Program-made: the position numbers and the translations under genes
Notes under the pieces: model-generated
What the model was told of the DNA's origin: nothing
Seen by the model: only the letters and a program-made list of their open reading frames with translations
Database searches by the model: none
Assembly: GCF_001427305.1 (NCBI RefSeq)
Contig: NZ_LMFZ01000034.1
Location: 292,085 to 356,084, forward strand
Reading direction: 5' to 3'
Length of the DNA: 64,000 nucleotides
From: Duganella sp. Root1480D1
Lineage (GTDB): Bacteria; Pseudomonadota; Gammaproteobacteria; Burkholderiales; Burkholderiaceae_D
In this document: positions 15,285 through 22,970 of the stretch, piece by piece
Layout: each line of letters starts with the position of its first letter
Position numbering within the stretch: position 1 is the stretch's first letter

Positions 15285-16394
15285 TCAGGCGGCAGGTTTG
15301 GCCATGTAGCCGGTGACTTCAAGGTTAAAGCCGGTCATCGAAGGCATCTTGCGCGGGCTGGCCAGCAACTGCATCTTGTGGACGCCCACGTCGCGCAGGA
15401 TTTGCGCGCCAATGCCATAGCTGCGCAGGTCCATGCTGGCAGCGCGGCCGGTTGGACGCACGTTCTTGTCCAGCGCATCCAGCTGGCCGAACAACTGCTC
15501 GGCGGTCTCGCCGCAATTCAGCAGCACCATCACGCCCTGCTCCGCCGCCTTGATTGCCTTCATCGAGGACGACACGTTCCAGGAATGGGTAGTGGCTTCG
15601 GTTTCCAGCAGGTCCAGGATCGACACCGGCTGGTGTACGCGCACCAGCGATTCCTTGCCTGGGGCCATGTCGCCATGCACCAGCGCCAGGTGGGCCGCGC
15701 CGCTTGGCTTGTCGCGGAAAGCGATCATGCGGAAGTCGCCGTGCGCGGTGCGCAGCGGACGTTCGGCAATACGCTCCACCATGCATTCATTCTGGCTGCG
15801 ATAGTGGATCAGGTCGGCGATGGTGCCGATCTTCAGGCCGTGTTCCTTGGCGAATTCCAGCAGCTCCGGCAGGCGCGCCATGGTGCCGTCGTCCTTGATG
15901 ATCTCGCAGATCACGGAAGCCGGCATCAGGCCAGCCATCGCAGTCAGGTCGCAGCCCGCTTCGGTATGACCGGCGCGCATCAGCACACCGCCCGGCACTG
16001 CGCGCAGCGGGAAAATGTGGCCCGGCTGCACGATATCGCTTGGCTTGGCGCCTTTGGCCACGGCTACCTGGATGGTCTTGGCGCGGTCGGCAGCCGAAAT
16101 ACCGGTAGTCACGCCCTCCGCCGCTTCGATCGACACGGTGAAATTGGTGCCGAACGAAGTGCCGTTCTTGGCGGTCATCATGGTCAGGTCGAGCTGGTTG
16201 CAATGCTCTTCGGTCAGGGTCAGGCACACCAGGCCGCGCGCATGCTTGATCATGAAATTGATCGCTTCCGGCGTGACGTGTTCGGCGGCCAGCACCAGGT
16301 CGCCTTCGTTTTCACGGTCTTCTTCATCGACCAGGATCACCATGCGACCGGCGCGCAGTTCGGCGACGATTTCTTCGGTGCTGGAAATGGACAT
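15285..16394 (-). CDS. ribB: 3,4-dihydroxy-2-butanone-4-phosphate synthase with degenerate GTP cyclohydrolase II domain
   Basis: A 369-residue riboflavin-pathway protein. Residues 1-205 form the DHBP synthase: AGRMVILVDEEDRENEGDLV, the GLVCLTLTEEHC loop, GTSFGTNFTVSIEA, FPLRAVPGGVLMRAGHTEAG and LPELLEFAKEHGLKIGTI. Residues about 205-365 match GTP cyclohydrolase II in overall fold, but the zinc-binding cysteine triad and the RCDCG signature are absent (SLVRVHQPVSILDLLET stands in that region), so only the RibB activity is expected. The ATG at 16394 has AAAGGA 7 bases upstream. No FMN riboswitch is visible in the short upstream region. Confidence 0.94.
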   Translation of the reverse strand: MSISSTEEIVAELRAGRMVILVDEEDRENEGDLVLAAEHVTPEAINFMIKHARGLVCLTLTEEHCNQLDLTMMTAKNGTSFGTNFTVSIEAAEGVTTGISAADRAKTIQVAVAKGAKPSDIVQPGHIFPLRAVPGGVLMRAGHTEAGCDLTAMAGLMPASVICEIIKDDGTMARLPELLEFAKEHGLKIGTIADLIHYRSQNECMVERIAERPLRTAHGDFRMIAFRDKPSGAAHLALVHGDMAPGKESLVRVHQPVSILDLLETEATTHSWNVSSSMKAIKAAEQGVMVLLNCGETAEQLFGQLDALDKNVRPTGRAASMDLRSYGIGAQILRDVGVHKMQLLASPRKMPSMTGFNLEVTGYMAKPAA

Positions 16395-16538
16395 ATTTTT
16401 TCCTTTGATGTGAGGCACAGAGCGTTTCTTTGTTAACCCGCTATTTTAAAGGATTTGGCGCACTTCCGCCCCTTGGGCGCCGCCTTTAGGGGTTTTGGCC
16501 TAGACTGAATTGCTTTTTCAACCCTGAAGGAGGCAACG

Positions 16539-16961
16539 ATGAAGACTAGCGGTTCGGCCGTCTGGACTGGCGGCATCAAGGATGGACGCGGAGCGATCAG
16601 TACGGCAAGCGGCGCGCTACAGGCGGCGCCGTATGGATTTTCCAGCCGTTTCGAGGGCAAGCCGGGCACCAATCCGGAAGAATTGATCGGGGCGGCGCAT
16701 GCCGGCTGCTTTACCATGGCCCTGTCGCTGATCCTTGGCGAAGCGGGTTTTACCGCAGAAAAGATGGAAACCAAGGCTGAAGTGACGCTGGACAAGGTGG
16801 CCGACGGCTTTGCCATCAGCGCCATCCACCTTGACCTGCAGGCTAAAATTCCTGGCGCCGACAAGGCAAAGTTCGAAGAGCTTGCCAATAAGGCAAAACT
16901 GGGCTGCCCGGTTTCGAAGCTGTTCAATACCAACATCACCCTCACCGCTACCTTGCTGTAA
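16539..16961 (+). CDS. OsmC family peroxiredoxin
   Basis: A 140-residue OsmC/Ohr fold protein, predicted thiol peroxidase against organic hydroperoxides. The first catalytic Cys sits in PEELIGAAHAGCFTMALSLI near residue 60, and the second in KLGCPVSKLF near 127, both present. The N-terminal beta strands SGSAVWTGGIKDGRGAIST-like match OsmC rather than Ohr. A strong SD (GGAGG) lies 5 bases before the ATG. It is divergent from ribBA and sits within the segment that interrupts the rib genes. Confidence 0.93.
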   Translation: MKTSGSAVWTGGIKDGRGAISTASGALQAAPYGFSSRFEGKPGTNPEELIGAAHAGCFTMALSLILGEAGFTAEKMETKAEVTLDKVADGFAISAIHLDLQAKIPGADKAKFEELANKAKLGCPVSKLFNTNITLTATLL

Positions 16962-17041
16962 CGGCTCGCCGGGGCGCCACGCGCGCCCTTTCAAAATTTT
17001 CCTTGAATTTTTTAATTGCGATCACTATTATTAAGTCATTC

Positions 17042-17057
17042 GATGACGATCGTCATC
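17042..17057. promoter_or_regulatory. Perfect 16-bp palindrome upstream of an SDR gene
   Basis: GATGACGATCGTCATC reads the same on both strands and lies 22 bases before the ATG of the SDR gene at 17080. The position fits a repressor operator overlapping the promoter or transcription start. The regulator is not identified; none is encoded next door. Confidence 0.5.
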
Positions 17058-17079
17058 ATTAACCCTCAAGGAAACCATC

Positions 17080-17793
17080 ATGAAGCTCAAAGATTCCGTC
17101 GTATTCATCACTGGCGCAAACCGTGGCCTGGGCCTGCAACTGGCGAAAGTAGCCCTGGCTGCCGGCGCGAAAAAAGTCTACGGCGCGGCCCGCGACCCCA
17201 AAACGGTCACCCTGCCCGGCGTGACGCCAGTCCAACTGGATGTCACCAATCACGACGAAATCGCTGCGGTCACCCGCGAATACAAAGATGTCTCCGTACT
17301 GATCAACAATGCCGGCATTGTCCGCGCCGGCGGCATCCTGGCCGACAACGCCCTCGAACAAGCACGCGCCGAACTGGAAACCAACTTGATTGGCCCAATG
17401 TTGCTGAGCAAAGGCTTCGCCCCGACATTAAAAGCCAACGGCGGCGGCGCCATCGTCAACATCCTGTCCGTGCTGGCGTGGTACAGCCAAGGCCCGACCA
17501 ATACCTACAGCATGTCGAAGTCCGCCGCCTGGGCGCTGACCAACGGCCTGCGTGTCGAACTGGCCACACAAGGTACGCAAGTGGTGGGTGCCCACATGGG
17601 CTATATGGATACCGACATGACCGCCGGCTACGAAATCGACAAGATCAAGCCGGAAGAAGTCGCCAAGCAGATCTTTGCAGCGCTGGCGGAAGGAAAAGAA
17701 GAGGTGCTGGCGGATGACCTCACCCGCCAGATCAAGCTGGGAATCAACGCCGAACTGCCAGCCTACATCGCCGCCGCGCGAGCAGCCGCATAA
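17080..17793 (+). CDS. SDR family oxidoreductase
   Basis: A 237-residue short-chain dehydrogenase/reductase. The Rossmann cofactor motif is TGANRGLGLQLA near residue 12; NNAGIVRAGG is the structural NNAG motif near 76; catalytic Ser lies in NILSVLAWYS and the active-site Tyr/Lys in TYSMSKSAAW near 145. Substrate is unknown. An Arg after the first beta-alpha unit (GAARDPKTV) hints at NADP use. A perfect palindrome 22 bases upstream of the ATG may be an operator. It converges on the alpha/beta hydrolase with a 5-base gap. Confidence 0.92.
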   Translation: MKLKDSVVFITGANRGLGLQLAKVALAAGAKKVYGAARDPKTVTLPGVTPVQLDVTNHDEIAAVTREYKDVSVLINNAGIVRAGGILADNALEQARAELETNLIGPMLLSKGFAPTLKANGGGAIVNILSVLAWYSQGPTNTYSMSKSAAWALTNGLRVELATQGTQVVGAHMGYMDTDMTAGYEIDKIKPEEVAKQIFAALAEGKEEVLADDLTRQIKLGINAELPAYIAAARAAA

Positions 17794-17798
17794 AGTGC

Positions 17799-18740
17799 TT
17801 AAGGGATCATCCCTAGTGTGCCGAGCCAGGTTTCGACCAGGCCTGGCCACTTCGTGATCGCGGACTTGTCGTGACGCAGTCCGAACGCGTGACCGCCCTG
17901 CGCATAAAGATGCATCTCGACAGAGACATTGGCATTTCTCAGTGCCGCATAATAGAGAAGGGAAAACTCGACTGGATCAATCGGATCGTCCTGCGCATGC
18001 ACGAGGAAAGTCGGCGGTGTCTGGCTAGTGACAGTGATGGCCGGATTTAACCTTGAGAGGTCGGCCTTGTAATTGGCCGACATATGCCCAGGATAAAGGG
18101 CAATGGCAAAATCCGGACGACAGCTCTCTTCATCTGCCTTGTCGACTGGTACATAGTTGCGCTTGTGATGAGTGCTGACGGAAGCCACCAGATGACCGCC
18201 AGCGGAAAAACCAATTACACCGATCTTGTGCGGGTCGATGTTCCATTCGGAGGCATGATAGCGAACAAGTCCGACGGCCCGCTGTGCATCCTGCAGCGCC
18301 GTGTGCACTTTCGGGATAACGCGCATATTGCGTTCCGTATCCCAGTGCGGGCCGGACCCCGGCACACGGTATTTGAGGAGCGCACAAGTCACGCCGATTG
18401 ATGTCAACCAGTCGCAGACTTCGGTGCCTTCGAGGTCAATTGCCAGCACCCGGTAGCCACCGCCCGGAAACACGACAACGGCAGCCCCCGTGTTCATCGC
18501 CTTTGGCGAATAGACCGTCATCGTTGGGCGTGTGACATTGGCCACTTCGAGCCAAGGGCGCCCAGCGACGAGCTTATCTTCGCGTATCCGCAGTTCGCTT
18601 TCCGGCCCGCGGGGCGCTTGCGCATCAGGGATAGCGCCCGGCCAGATCGGCATTTGCCGAAGCCCCTCCGCAGGCGCCCAGGGGCCGGCTTGCGCGTTCG
18701 AAGCGAAAACTAGTGCAACGACGCAAAAAAAGATACGCAT
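17799..18740 (-). CDS. Secreted alpha/beta hydrolase (esterase)
   Basis: A 313-residue alpha/beta hydrolase with a signal peptide (MRIFFCVVALVFASNAQAG), so probably periplasmic or extracellular. The oxyanion region is VVFPGGGYRVLA, the nucleophile elbow GFSAGGHLVAS, the acid in HAQDDPIDPVEFS and the catalytic His in QGGHAFGLR, matching the acetyl-xylan-esterase/BD-FAE type of carbohydrate esterase. The ATG at 18740 is preferred over an in-frame TTG 18 bases upstream because it begins the signal peptide directly. It lies 26 bases downstream of ribE on the same strand, an unusual insertion in a rib gene run. Substrate not known. Confidence 0.88.
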   Translation of the reverse strand: MRIFFCVVALVFASNAQAGPWAPAEGLRQMPIWPGAIPDAQAPRGPESELRIREDKLVAGRPWLEVANVTRPTMTVYSPKAMNTGAAVVVFPGGGYRVLAIDLEGTEVCDWLTSIGVTCALLKYRVPGSGPHWDTERNMRVIPKVHTALQDAQRAVGLVRYHASEWNIDPHKIGVIGFSAGGHLVASVSTHHKRNYVPVDKADEESCRPDFAIALYPGHMSANYKADLSRLNPAITVTSQTPPTFLVHAQDDPIDPVEFSLLYYAALRNANVSVEMHLYAQGGHAFGLRHDKSAITKWPGLVETWLGTLGMIP

Positions 18741-18766
18741 GTGAGAGGGCACAGCCAAGCGGCCGC

Positions 18767-19381
18767 TTAGCTTTTAAGCGACAGCATGCGCTCCACGTAG
18801 CGGGCGATCAGGTCGATCTCGAGGTTGACCCTGGAGCCCGCTTTCAGGTGCTTCAGGGTGGTGACCTGGATGGTGTGCGGGATCAGGTTGATCGAGAACG
18901 AGCAGCCGGATGCGCTGTCTTCAACGCGATTGACGGTCAGCGACACACCATTCACCACCACCGAACCTTTGTAAGCCAGGTATTTCGCCAGGTCGCGCGG
19001 CGCTTCGATCACCAGTTCGTGCGATTCGCCGACCGGTTCGAACTTGCGCACCACGCCCAGGCCATCGACGTGGCCGGAGACCAGGTGGCCGCCCAGGCGC
19101 TCGGCCAGGGTCAGGGCTTTTTCCAGGTTCACTTCGGCGGTGGTGTCGAGGCCGACGGTCTTGTTCAGGCTTTCGCGCGAAACGTCGACGGTGAAGCCGG
19201 TCGCGGTTTTCTCCACCACCGTCATGCAGGCGCCGTTCAGGGCGATCGAGTCGCCCAGGCCAACGTCGGCCATCGGCAGGCCGCCTGCGTCCACGTCCAG
19301 GCGCACGCCTGCATCCGCGCCGCCTTCCAGCGGGGTTACCGTTTTGATTTTGCCGACTGCGGCTACGATTCCAGTAAACAT
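18767..19381 (-). CDS. ribE: Riboflavin synthase, alpha subunit
   Basis: A 204-residue final enzyme of riboflavin synthesis, dismutating two lumazine molecules. It has the invariant N-terminus MFTGIVAAVGKI and two homologous lumazine-binding repeats; the first has GDSIALNGACMTVVEKT and FTVDVSRESL, the second GHLVSGHVDGLG and VVNGVSLTVNRV. Length is normal. It starts 8 bases after ribD on the minus strand, so the two are co-transcribed with the upstream pilin genes. Confidence 0.96.
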   Translation of the reverse strand: MFTGIVAAVGKIKTVTPLEGGADAGVRLDVDAGGLPMADVGLGDSIALNGACMTVVEKTATGFTVDVSRESLNKTVGLDTTAEVNLEKALTLAERLGGHLVSGHVDGLGVVRKFEPVGESHELVIEAPRDLAKYLAYKGSVVVNGVSLTVNRVEDSASGCSFSINLIPHTIQVTTLKHLKAGSRVNLEIDLIARYVERMLSLKS

Positions 19382-19389
19382 AGTGATCT

Positions 19390-20487
19390 TTATTGAGGAT
19401 TGAATCGGGCAAGGATACGCAAATCGGCGCCGACTTGCTTAACCTCGTGGAATTTCAGGCTGTGCTTGCCGCTGAGCTCAGTCAGCGCAGGCAGGGCGAA
19501 CATGCCTTGCGCGTCGCCCAGCAGGGTTGGGGCCAGGTAGACCAGCAGTTCGTCCACACAGCCTTCGCGGATCATGGAGCCATTCAGCTTGCCGCCCGCT
19601 TCGACGTGCAGTTCGTTGACCTGCCGGCGGCCCAGCTCGCGCATCAGTTCTGGCAAATCGACTTTGCCGTGGGCGTTGGGCAGCACGATGATTTCGGCGC
19701 CCTTGTCGCGCAGGATTGCTTCTTTTTCCGGGTGATGGGCGGCGGCGACGATCCAGGTGCCGCCGCCTTCCAGCACGCGCGCTTGCGGGCTGATTTCCAG
19801 CTTGCTGTCGACCACAATGCGACGCGGTTGGCGCGGGGTCTCGACGGCACGCACGTTCAGTTGCGGATCATCGGCCTTCACCGTGCCGATGCCGGTCAGG
19901 ATGGCGCAGGCGCGGGCACGCCAGGCGTGGCCGTCGGCACGCGCCTCGGGTCCGGTGATCCACTGGCTTTGGCCATTATGCAGGGCGGTCATGCCATCCA
20001 GGCTGGCGGCGGTTTTCATCCGCACCCATGGCAAGCCGTGGCGCATGCGGTGGAAGAAGCCGATATTCATCTCATAGGCCTGGTCGGCCAGCAGCCCGCT
20101 GGCAACCTCGATTCCGGCGGCAGAGAGGCGCGCCATGCCATTGCCGGCAACCAGCGGGTTCGGATCTTCCATCGCCGCGACAACGCGGCCCAGGCCTTCC
20201 CGCACCAGAGCGTCGGCACAGGGCGGCGTGCGGCCGTGGTGGCTGCAGGGTTCCAGCGTGACGTAGGCGGTGGCCCCGCGCACGTCGTGGCCACGGCGCT
20301 TGGCATCCTTCAATGCCTGGATTTCGGCATGATCCTGGCCCGCGGCTTGCGTCACGCCTTCGCCGATCACCGCGCCATCGCGCACGATCACGCAGCCGAT
20401 GCGTGGATTCGGGGAGGTGGTGAACAGCCCTTTTTCTGCCCATTGCAGGGCAAGCCGCATGCCTTCGAGGTCGCTGTTGATATTCAT
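19390..20487 (-). CDS. ribD: Bifunctional diaminohydroxyphosphoribosylaminopyrimidine deaminase / reductase
   Basis: A 365-residue riboflavin enzyme doing the second and third pathway steps. The N-terminal deaminase has the zinc motifs DHAEIQAL and EPCSHHGRTPPC; the C-terminal reductase starts near 150 (LPWVRMKTAASLDGMTALHN) and contains ITGPEARADGHAWRA and the ELHVEAGGKLNGS motif. The start MNINSDLEGMRLALQWAEKG is chosen because its ATG overlaps the stop of the upstream fimT-like gene in an ATGA junction; no strong SD is visible, which also fits translational coupling. Confidence 0.95.
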   Translation of the reverse strand: MNINSDLEGMRLALQWAEKGLFTTSPNPRIGCVIVRDGAVIGEGVTQAAGQDHAEIQALKDAKRRGHDVRGATAYVTLEPCSHHGRTPPCADALVREGLGRVVAAMEDPNPLVAGNGMARLSAAGIEVASGLLADQAYEMNIGFFHRMRHGLPWVRMKTAASLDGMTALHNGQSQWITGPEARADGHAWRARACAILTGIGTVKADDPQLNVRAVETPRQPRRIVVDSKLEISPQARVLEGGGTWIVAAAHHPEKEAILRDKGAEIIVLPNAHGKVDLPELMRELGRRQVNELHVEAGGKLNGSMIREGCVDELLVYLAPTLLGDAQGMFALPALTELSGKHSLKFHEVKQVGADLRILARFNPQ

Positions 20488-21110
20488 ATGCTTGCGCAGG
20501 TTGCCGGTTCCAGGGCTGGATCGCATAAACGCGCCCTGCCCTGCATATTGATCTTGATATTGCGCTGCGCGCCGGCCAGTTCAAGGGTGATGGTGCCAAA
20601 GTTGGCGGCATTCGGGTGGGCGGCGCGGCAGCTTCGTCCTGCTGCATTATATGAAATATAGGCCGGGGCCGTGTTGTCGGTGAACCTGGCCCTTACCTGC
20701 AGGCGCTCCGGCGCGGCCACGTGGCGGTACAGGATTGCTTCACCTGCGTCAGGACTGCGATTGGAATTGGCGTCGATAATAATCAGCCAACCTTGCTGCC
20801 AATTGCCGTTTTCGGCGAGCAGGGTTACCACGCGGCGGCGGGCGATGGCCTGGGCCCGGGTATCGTTGATGGCCGCCAGCAGATCGGCGGAGGCGCTGCG
20901 CAATTGGCGCCCAGCCAGCATATTGCTCAGATCAGGCAGTGCCGAGGCGAACAGGACCGACAGGATGGCCAGGACGATCATCAGCTCCAGCAGGGTGAAG
21001 CCGGGGCGCGTCCCTGCCGGCTGGCGGAGCGCATGTTTCAGCGCCAGCAGCTGCGTGAGGGACCTGTCGCGAGGTGAAGCCCGCTGCTGGTGAGAATGAG
21101 GCGTTCGCAT
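20484..21110 (-). CDS. fimT: GspH/FimT family minor pseudopilin
   Basis: A 208-residue minor type IV pilin. The N-terminal 40 or so residues are a basic, leader-like stretch ending in the prepilin cleavage site G/FTLLELMIVLAILSVL, with Phe1 and Glu5 intact. A GspH/FimT-type body follows with conserved ARRRVVTL and GWLIIIDANSNRSPD. It is the last of five pilin-like genes and its stop overlaps the ribD start (ATGA). Its start lies inside the 3' end of the preceding pilE-like gene by 73 bases. The leader before the cleavage site is unusually long, so a later start is possible. Confidence 0.85.
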   Translation of the reverse strand: MRTPHSHQQRASPRDRSLTQLLALKHALRQPAGTRPGFTLLELMIVLAILSVLFASALPDLSNMLAGRQLRSASADLLAAINDTRAQAIARRRVVTLLAENGNWQQGWLIIIDANSNRSPDAGEAILYRHVAAPERLQVRARFTDNTAPAYISYNAAGRSCRAAHPNAANFGTITLELAGAQRNIKINMQGRARLCDPALEPATCASI

Positions 21111-21481
21111 TGCGGATCCCTGAAGTGGCGGTCGACGTTGGGCGTGCCGGGCGTGGCGACCAGTTGGATGCAGTCGCGGATTTGCTGGCCATCGCAGGCC
21201 TTGCCTTCCAGCTCGTAGGCACTGGAGCTGGCGGTGCGGCCCGACCACCAGCGGTATTCGCCACCGCTCCCTGTCGAAAACGCAACGTAGCTGTTGAAGC
21301 GCGTAAAGTGGCGCTCTTGCTGCTGCATCAGCTCCTGCAGCGCAGCTTGCGCTTCGCCGCGGCGCATGCGGATGACGGCTTCGCTCCAGACGGGCATCGC
21401 CGCGGCAGCGAGAATGGCAATGATGACGAGCGTAGTCAGCATGCCGAGCAAGCTGCCGCCAGCGGAGGCGCGCTTGGTCAT
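21038..21481 (-). CDS. PilE-like minor pilin with atypical N-terminus
   Basis: A 147-residue type IV pilin-like protein. It aligns end to end with PilE-type pilins: hydrophobic helix LTTLVIIAILAAAAMPVWSE, then RRGEAQAALQELMQQQERHF and NSYV. At the expected prepilin peptidase site the sequence is GG/SLLGMLTTL, so both Phe1 and Glu5 of the mature pilin are replaced (Ser and Met). Two Cys pairs (KACDGQQIRDC and PQCERL...SCWR) suggest disulfides. Start overlaps pilX stop as ATGA, and the end overlaps fimT by 73 bases. Processing by PilD is plausible since Gly-1 is kept. Confidence 0.83.
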   Translation of the reverse strand: MTKRASAGGSLLGMLTTLVIIAILAAAAMPVWSEAVIRMRRGEAQAALQELMQQQERHFTRFNSYVAFSTGSGGEYRWWSGRTASSSAYELEGKACDGQQIRDCIQLVATPGTPNVDRHFRDPQCERLILTSSGLHLATGPSRSCWR

Positions 21482-22083
21482 TTGCCGTCCTCGCGGCTTG
21501 CGGCGTCGTGCAACGCTTGCCAGTCCATGATCTCCCGCCAGCTATGGCGATGCACTGGTAACGGTGGAGTGTAACTGGCTTGCAGCACAGTCTCGGCGCC
21601 GGGACGTGTACCAAAGCCAATCACCGTCACACGATAATAATAGGCTGGCGGCGCACCGGCTGGCGTGTAGGCGATGCGCTCCACCAGGTAGCGCGGGCGG
21701 CGGAAGGGCAGCGTTCCCTGCCCGGTCGCCATCGCGGCACCGGTCAGCGCGCCGTATTCGGTGCCGCCATCGCCCGCCAGGTCAACTGATTGCCACGCGG
21801 GCGCCGGTGCGGGTGCGGGCGCAGGACCACTTGCCACAGGTCTCTCCGGCGTTTGCTGGGCGGCGGGACTATCGACTGGCTGGCCCAGGCCGGCGTTGAT
21901 ATCGCGTTCTGCATCCATCAGTGCATCCTCCGCAGACTGGAAGGCGATCAGGCGGTCCCGCTCTGCGCGGGCGGCCTTCTCGCCCAGCATGGCCATTTGC
22001 GCCGCGGACGCGCCGACAGCTAATGCGGCAAGTAGCAGCAACATCGTGATGGGAAGAGTGACGCCACGTTGGTCGTGATACAT
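21478..22083 (-). CDS. pilX: Type IV pilus minor pilin PilX
   Basis: A 201-residue PilX-type protein. MYHDQRGVTLPITMLLLLAA is the short leader with a Gly cleavage site followed by a hydrophobic helix; GEKAARAERDRLIAFQSAEDALMDAERDI is the typical PilX N-terminal helix region. As in other PilX proteins, Glu5 is absent. The ATG at 22083 is chosen because GGAGG lies 5 bases upstream; an in-frame ATG 12 bases earlier overlaps the pilW stop. In relatives a pilY1 gene usually comes next; here the pilE-like gene follows immediately in an ATGA overlap. Confidence 0.87.
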   Translation of the reverse strand: MYHDQRGVTLPITMLLLLAALAVGASAAQMAMLGEKAARAERDRLIAFQSAEDALMDAERDINAGLGQPVDSPAAQQTPERPVASGPAPAPAPAPAWQSVDLAGDGGTEYGALTGAAMATGQGTLPFRRPRYLVERIAYTPAGAPPAYYYRVTVIGFGTRPGAETVLQASYTPPLPVHRHSWREIMDWQALHDAASREDGK

Positions 22084-22094
22084 GGCTGCCTCCA

Positions 22095-22970
22095 TTACTG
22101 GTTGCGCACGGCGACTGTTGCTGTGAACAGGCGGCGCGCGCGATGCTGCATTGGCAGCGGTAAGCTGGCTTCGTCGATGCGCGCGGCAGGATCGGCGCCA
22201 GGCAGCAACTCGTAACTGCTCAGCAGGTTGCCGGCACGCGAGCCGCGTTCGCCATGAAGCAGCAAGGCAATGCGGACGCTGGTCACGCGGCGCCAGTGCG
22301 TGCGTACCGCCCGTTCGGACGCGGGAAGCGTGGCATCAAGGGCAACAATGCCAGCGGCTGTCAGGTAAAGGTTGGGGATGTTGTCGCGCGGGCTATCCGT
22401 GTCGATGCCGTAAAGAACGTGGAAAGCGTCCACGCCGCGCACCACAGCATCGGAACCCCAACCGTTCTCACCCTTGTATTTGCAGCGCAGTTCGGCAATG
22501 CCGTCGCTGGCGCGGGCGACGTAGAAAATGCTCCAGGCCCACTCACCCGGATCGGCCGGGAAGCCGGCGCAATTGAGCATGGCGCCGCCGCCTTCCGCAC
22601 CGGTAATCGCCGCCGGTGCATAGCGGATGGCAATTGCATCGCTGCCGTTAACGGACGGCTGTGCGTCGCCAAGCCCATCTGCGTTACTTGCCACGCCTGC
22701 GGCATCGCGGCCTTCGACGGGCAGGGGCGTTGGTGCCGCGGCGGCAGCCATGGCGCCCGGCTCGCCAGCATACCCAGCCTGGCGCAATGATTGGCCGATG
22801 ATTGCCAGTGCAAAGCGGCCACTGTCGTCAATGCGCGTGTTGGCGCCGTTGTGCAGGAAGTCGCCATTGGAGGCGTGGAGGAGCGAGGCGGCCGCCAGGG
22901 CGACCAGCAGGCTAAGCGCCATGGCGATGAGGATTTCGGCCAGGGCCAGGCCGTGTTGCCGCGCGCTCAT
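22095..22970 (-). CDS. pilW: Type IV pilus minor pilin PilW
   Basis: A 291-residue PilW family protein needed in other bacteria for pilus priming. The leader MSARQHG is followed by LALAEILIAMALSLLVALAA with Glu5 of the mature form kept. The next part, DFLHNGANTRIDDSGRFALAIIGQSLRQAGYAG, is the PilW hallmark. The C-terminal half is a beta-rich globular domain with VTSVRIALLLHGERGS, typical for the family. It begins at a TAATG junction with pilV, so translation is coupled along the cluster. Confidence 0.9.
   Translation of the reverse strand: MSARQHGLALAEILIAMALSLLVALAAASLLHASNGDFLHNGANTRIDDSGRFALAIIGQSLRQAGYAGEPGAMAAAAAPTPLPVEGRDAAGVASNADGLGDAQPSVNGSDAIAIRYAPAAITGAEGGGAMLNCAGFPADPGEWAWSIFYVARASDGIAELRCKYKGENGWGSDAVVRGVDAFHVLYGIDTDSPRDNIPNLYLTAAGIVALDATLPASERAVRTHWRRVTSVRIALLLHGERGSRAGNLLSSYELLPGADPAARIDEASLPLPMQHRARRLFTATVAVRNQ

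Noticed and set aside
16395..16538. FMN riboswitch before ribBA
   Set aside because: The 144-base intergenic region lacks the conserved RFN segments.
20500..21620. Long open frame upstream of fimT
   Set aside because: Its first 170 codons are a shadow of the pilE- and pilX-like genes; only the part from 21110 looks like a pilin.
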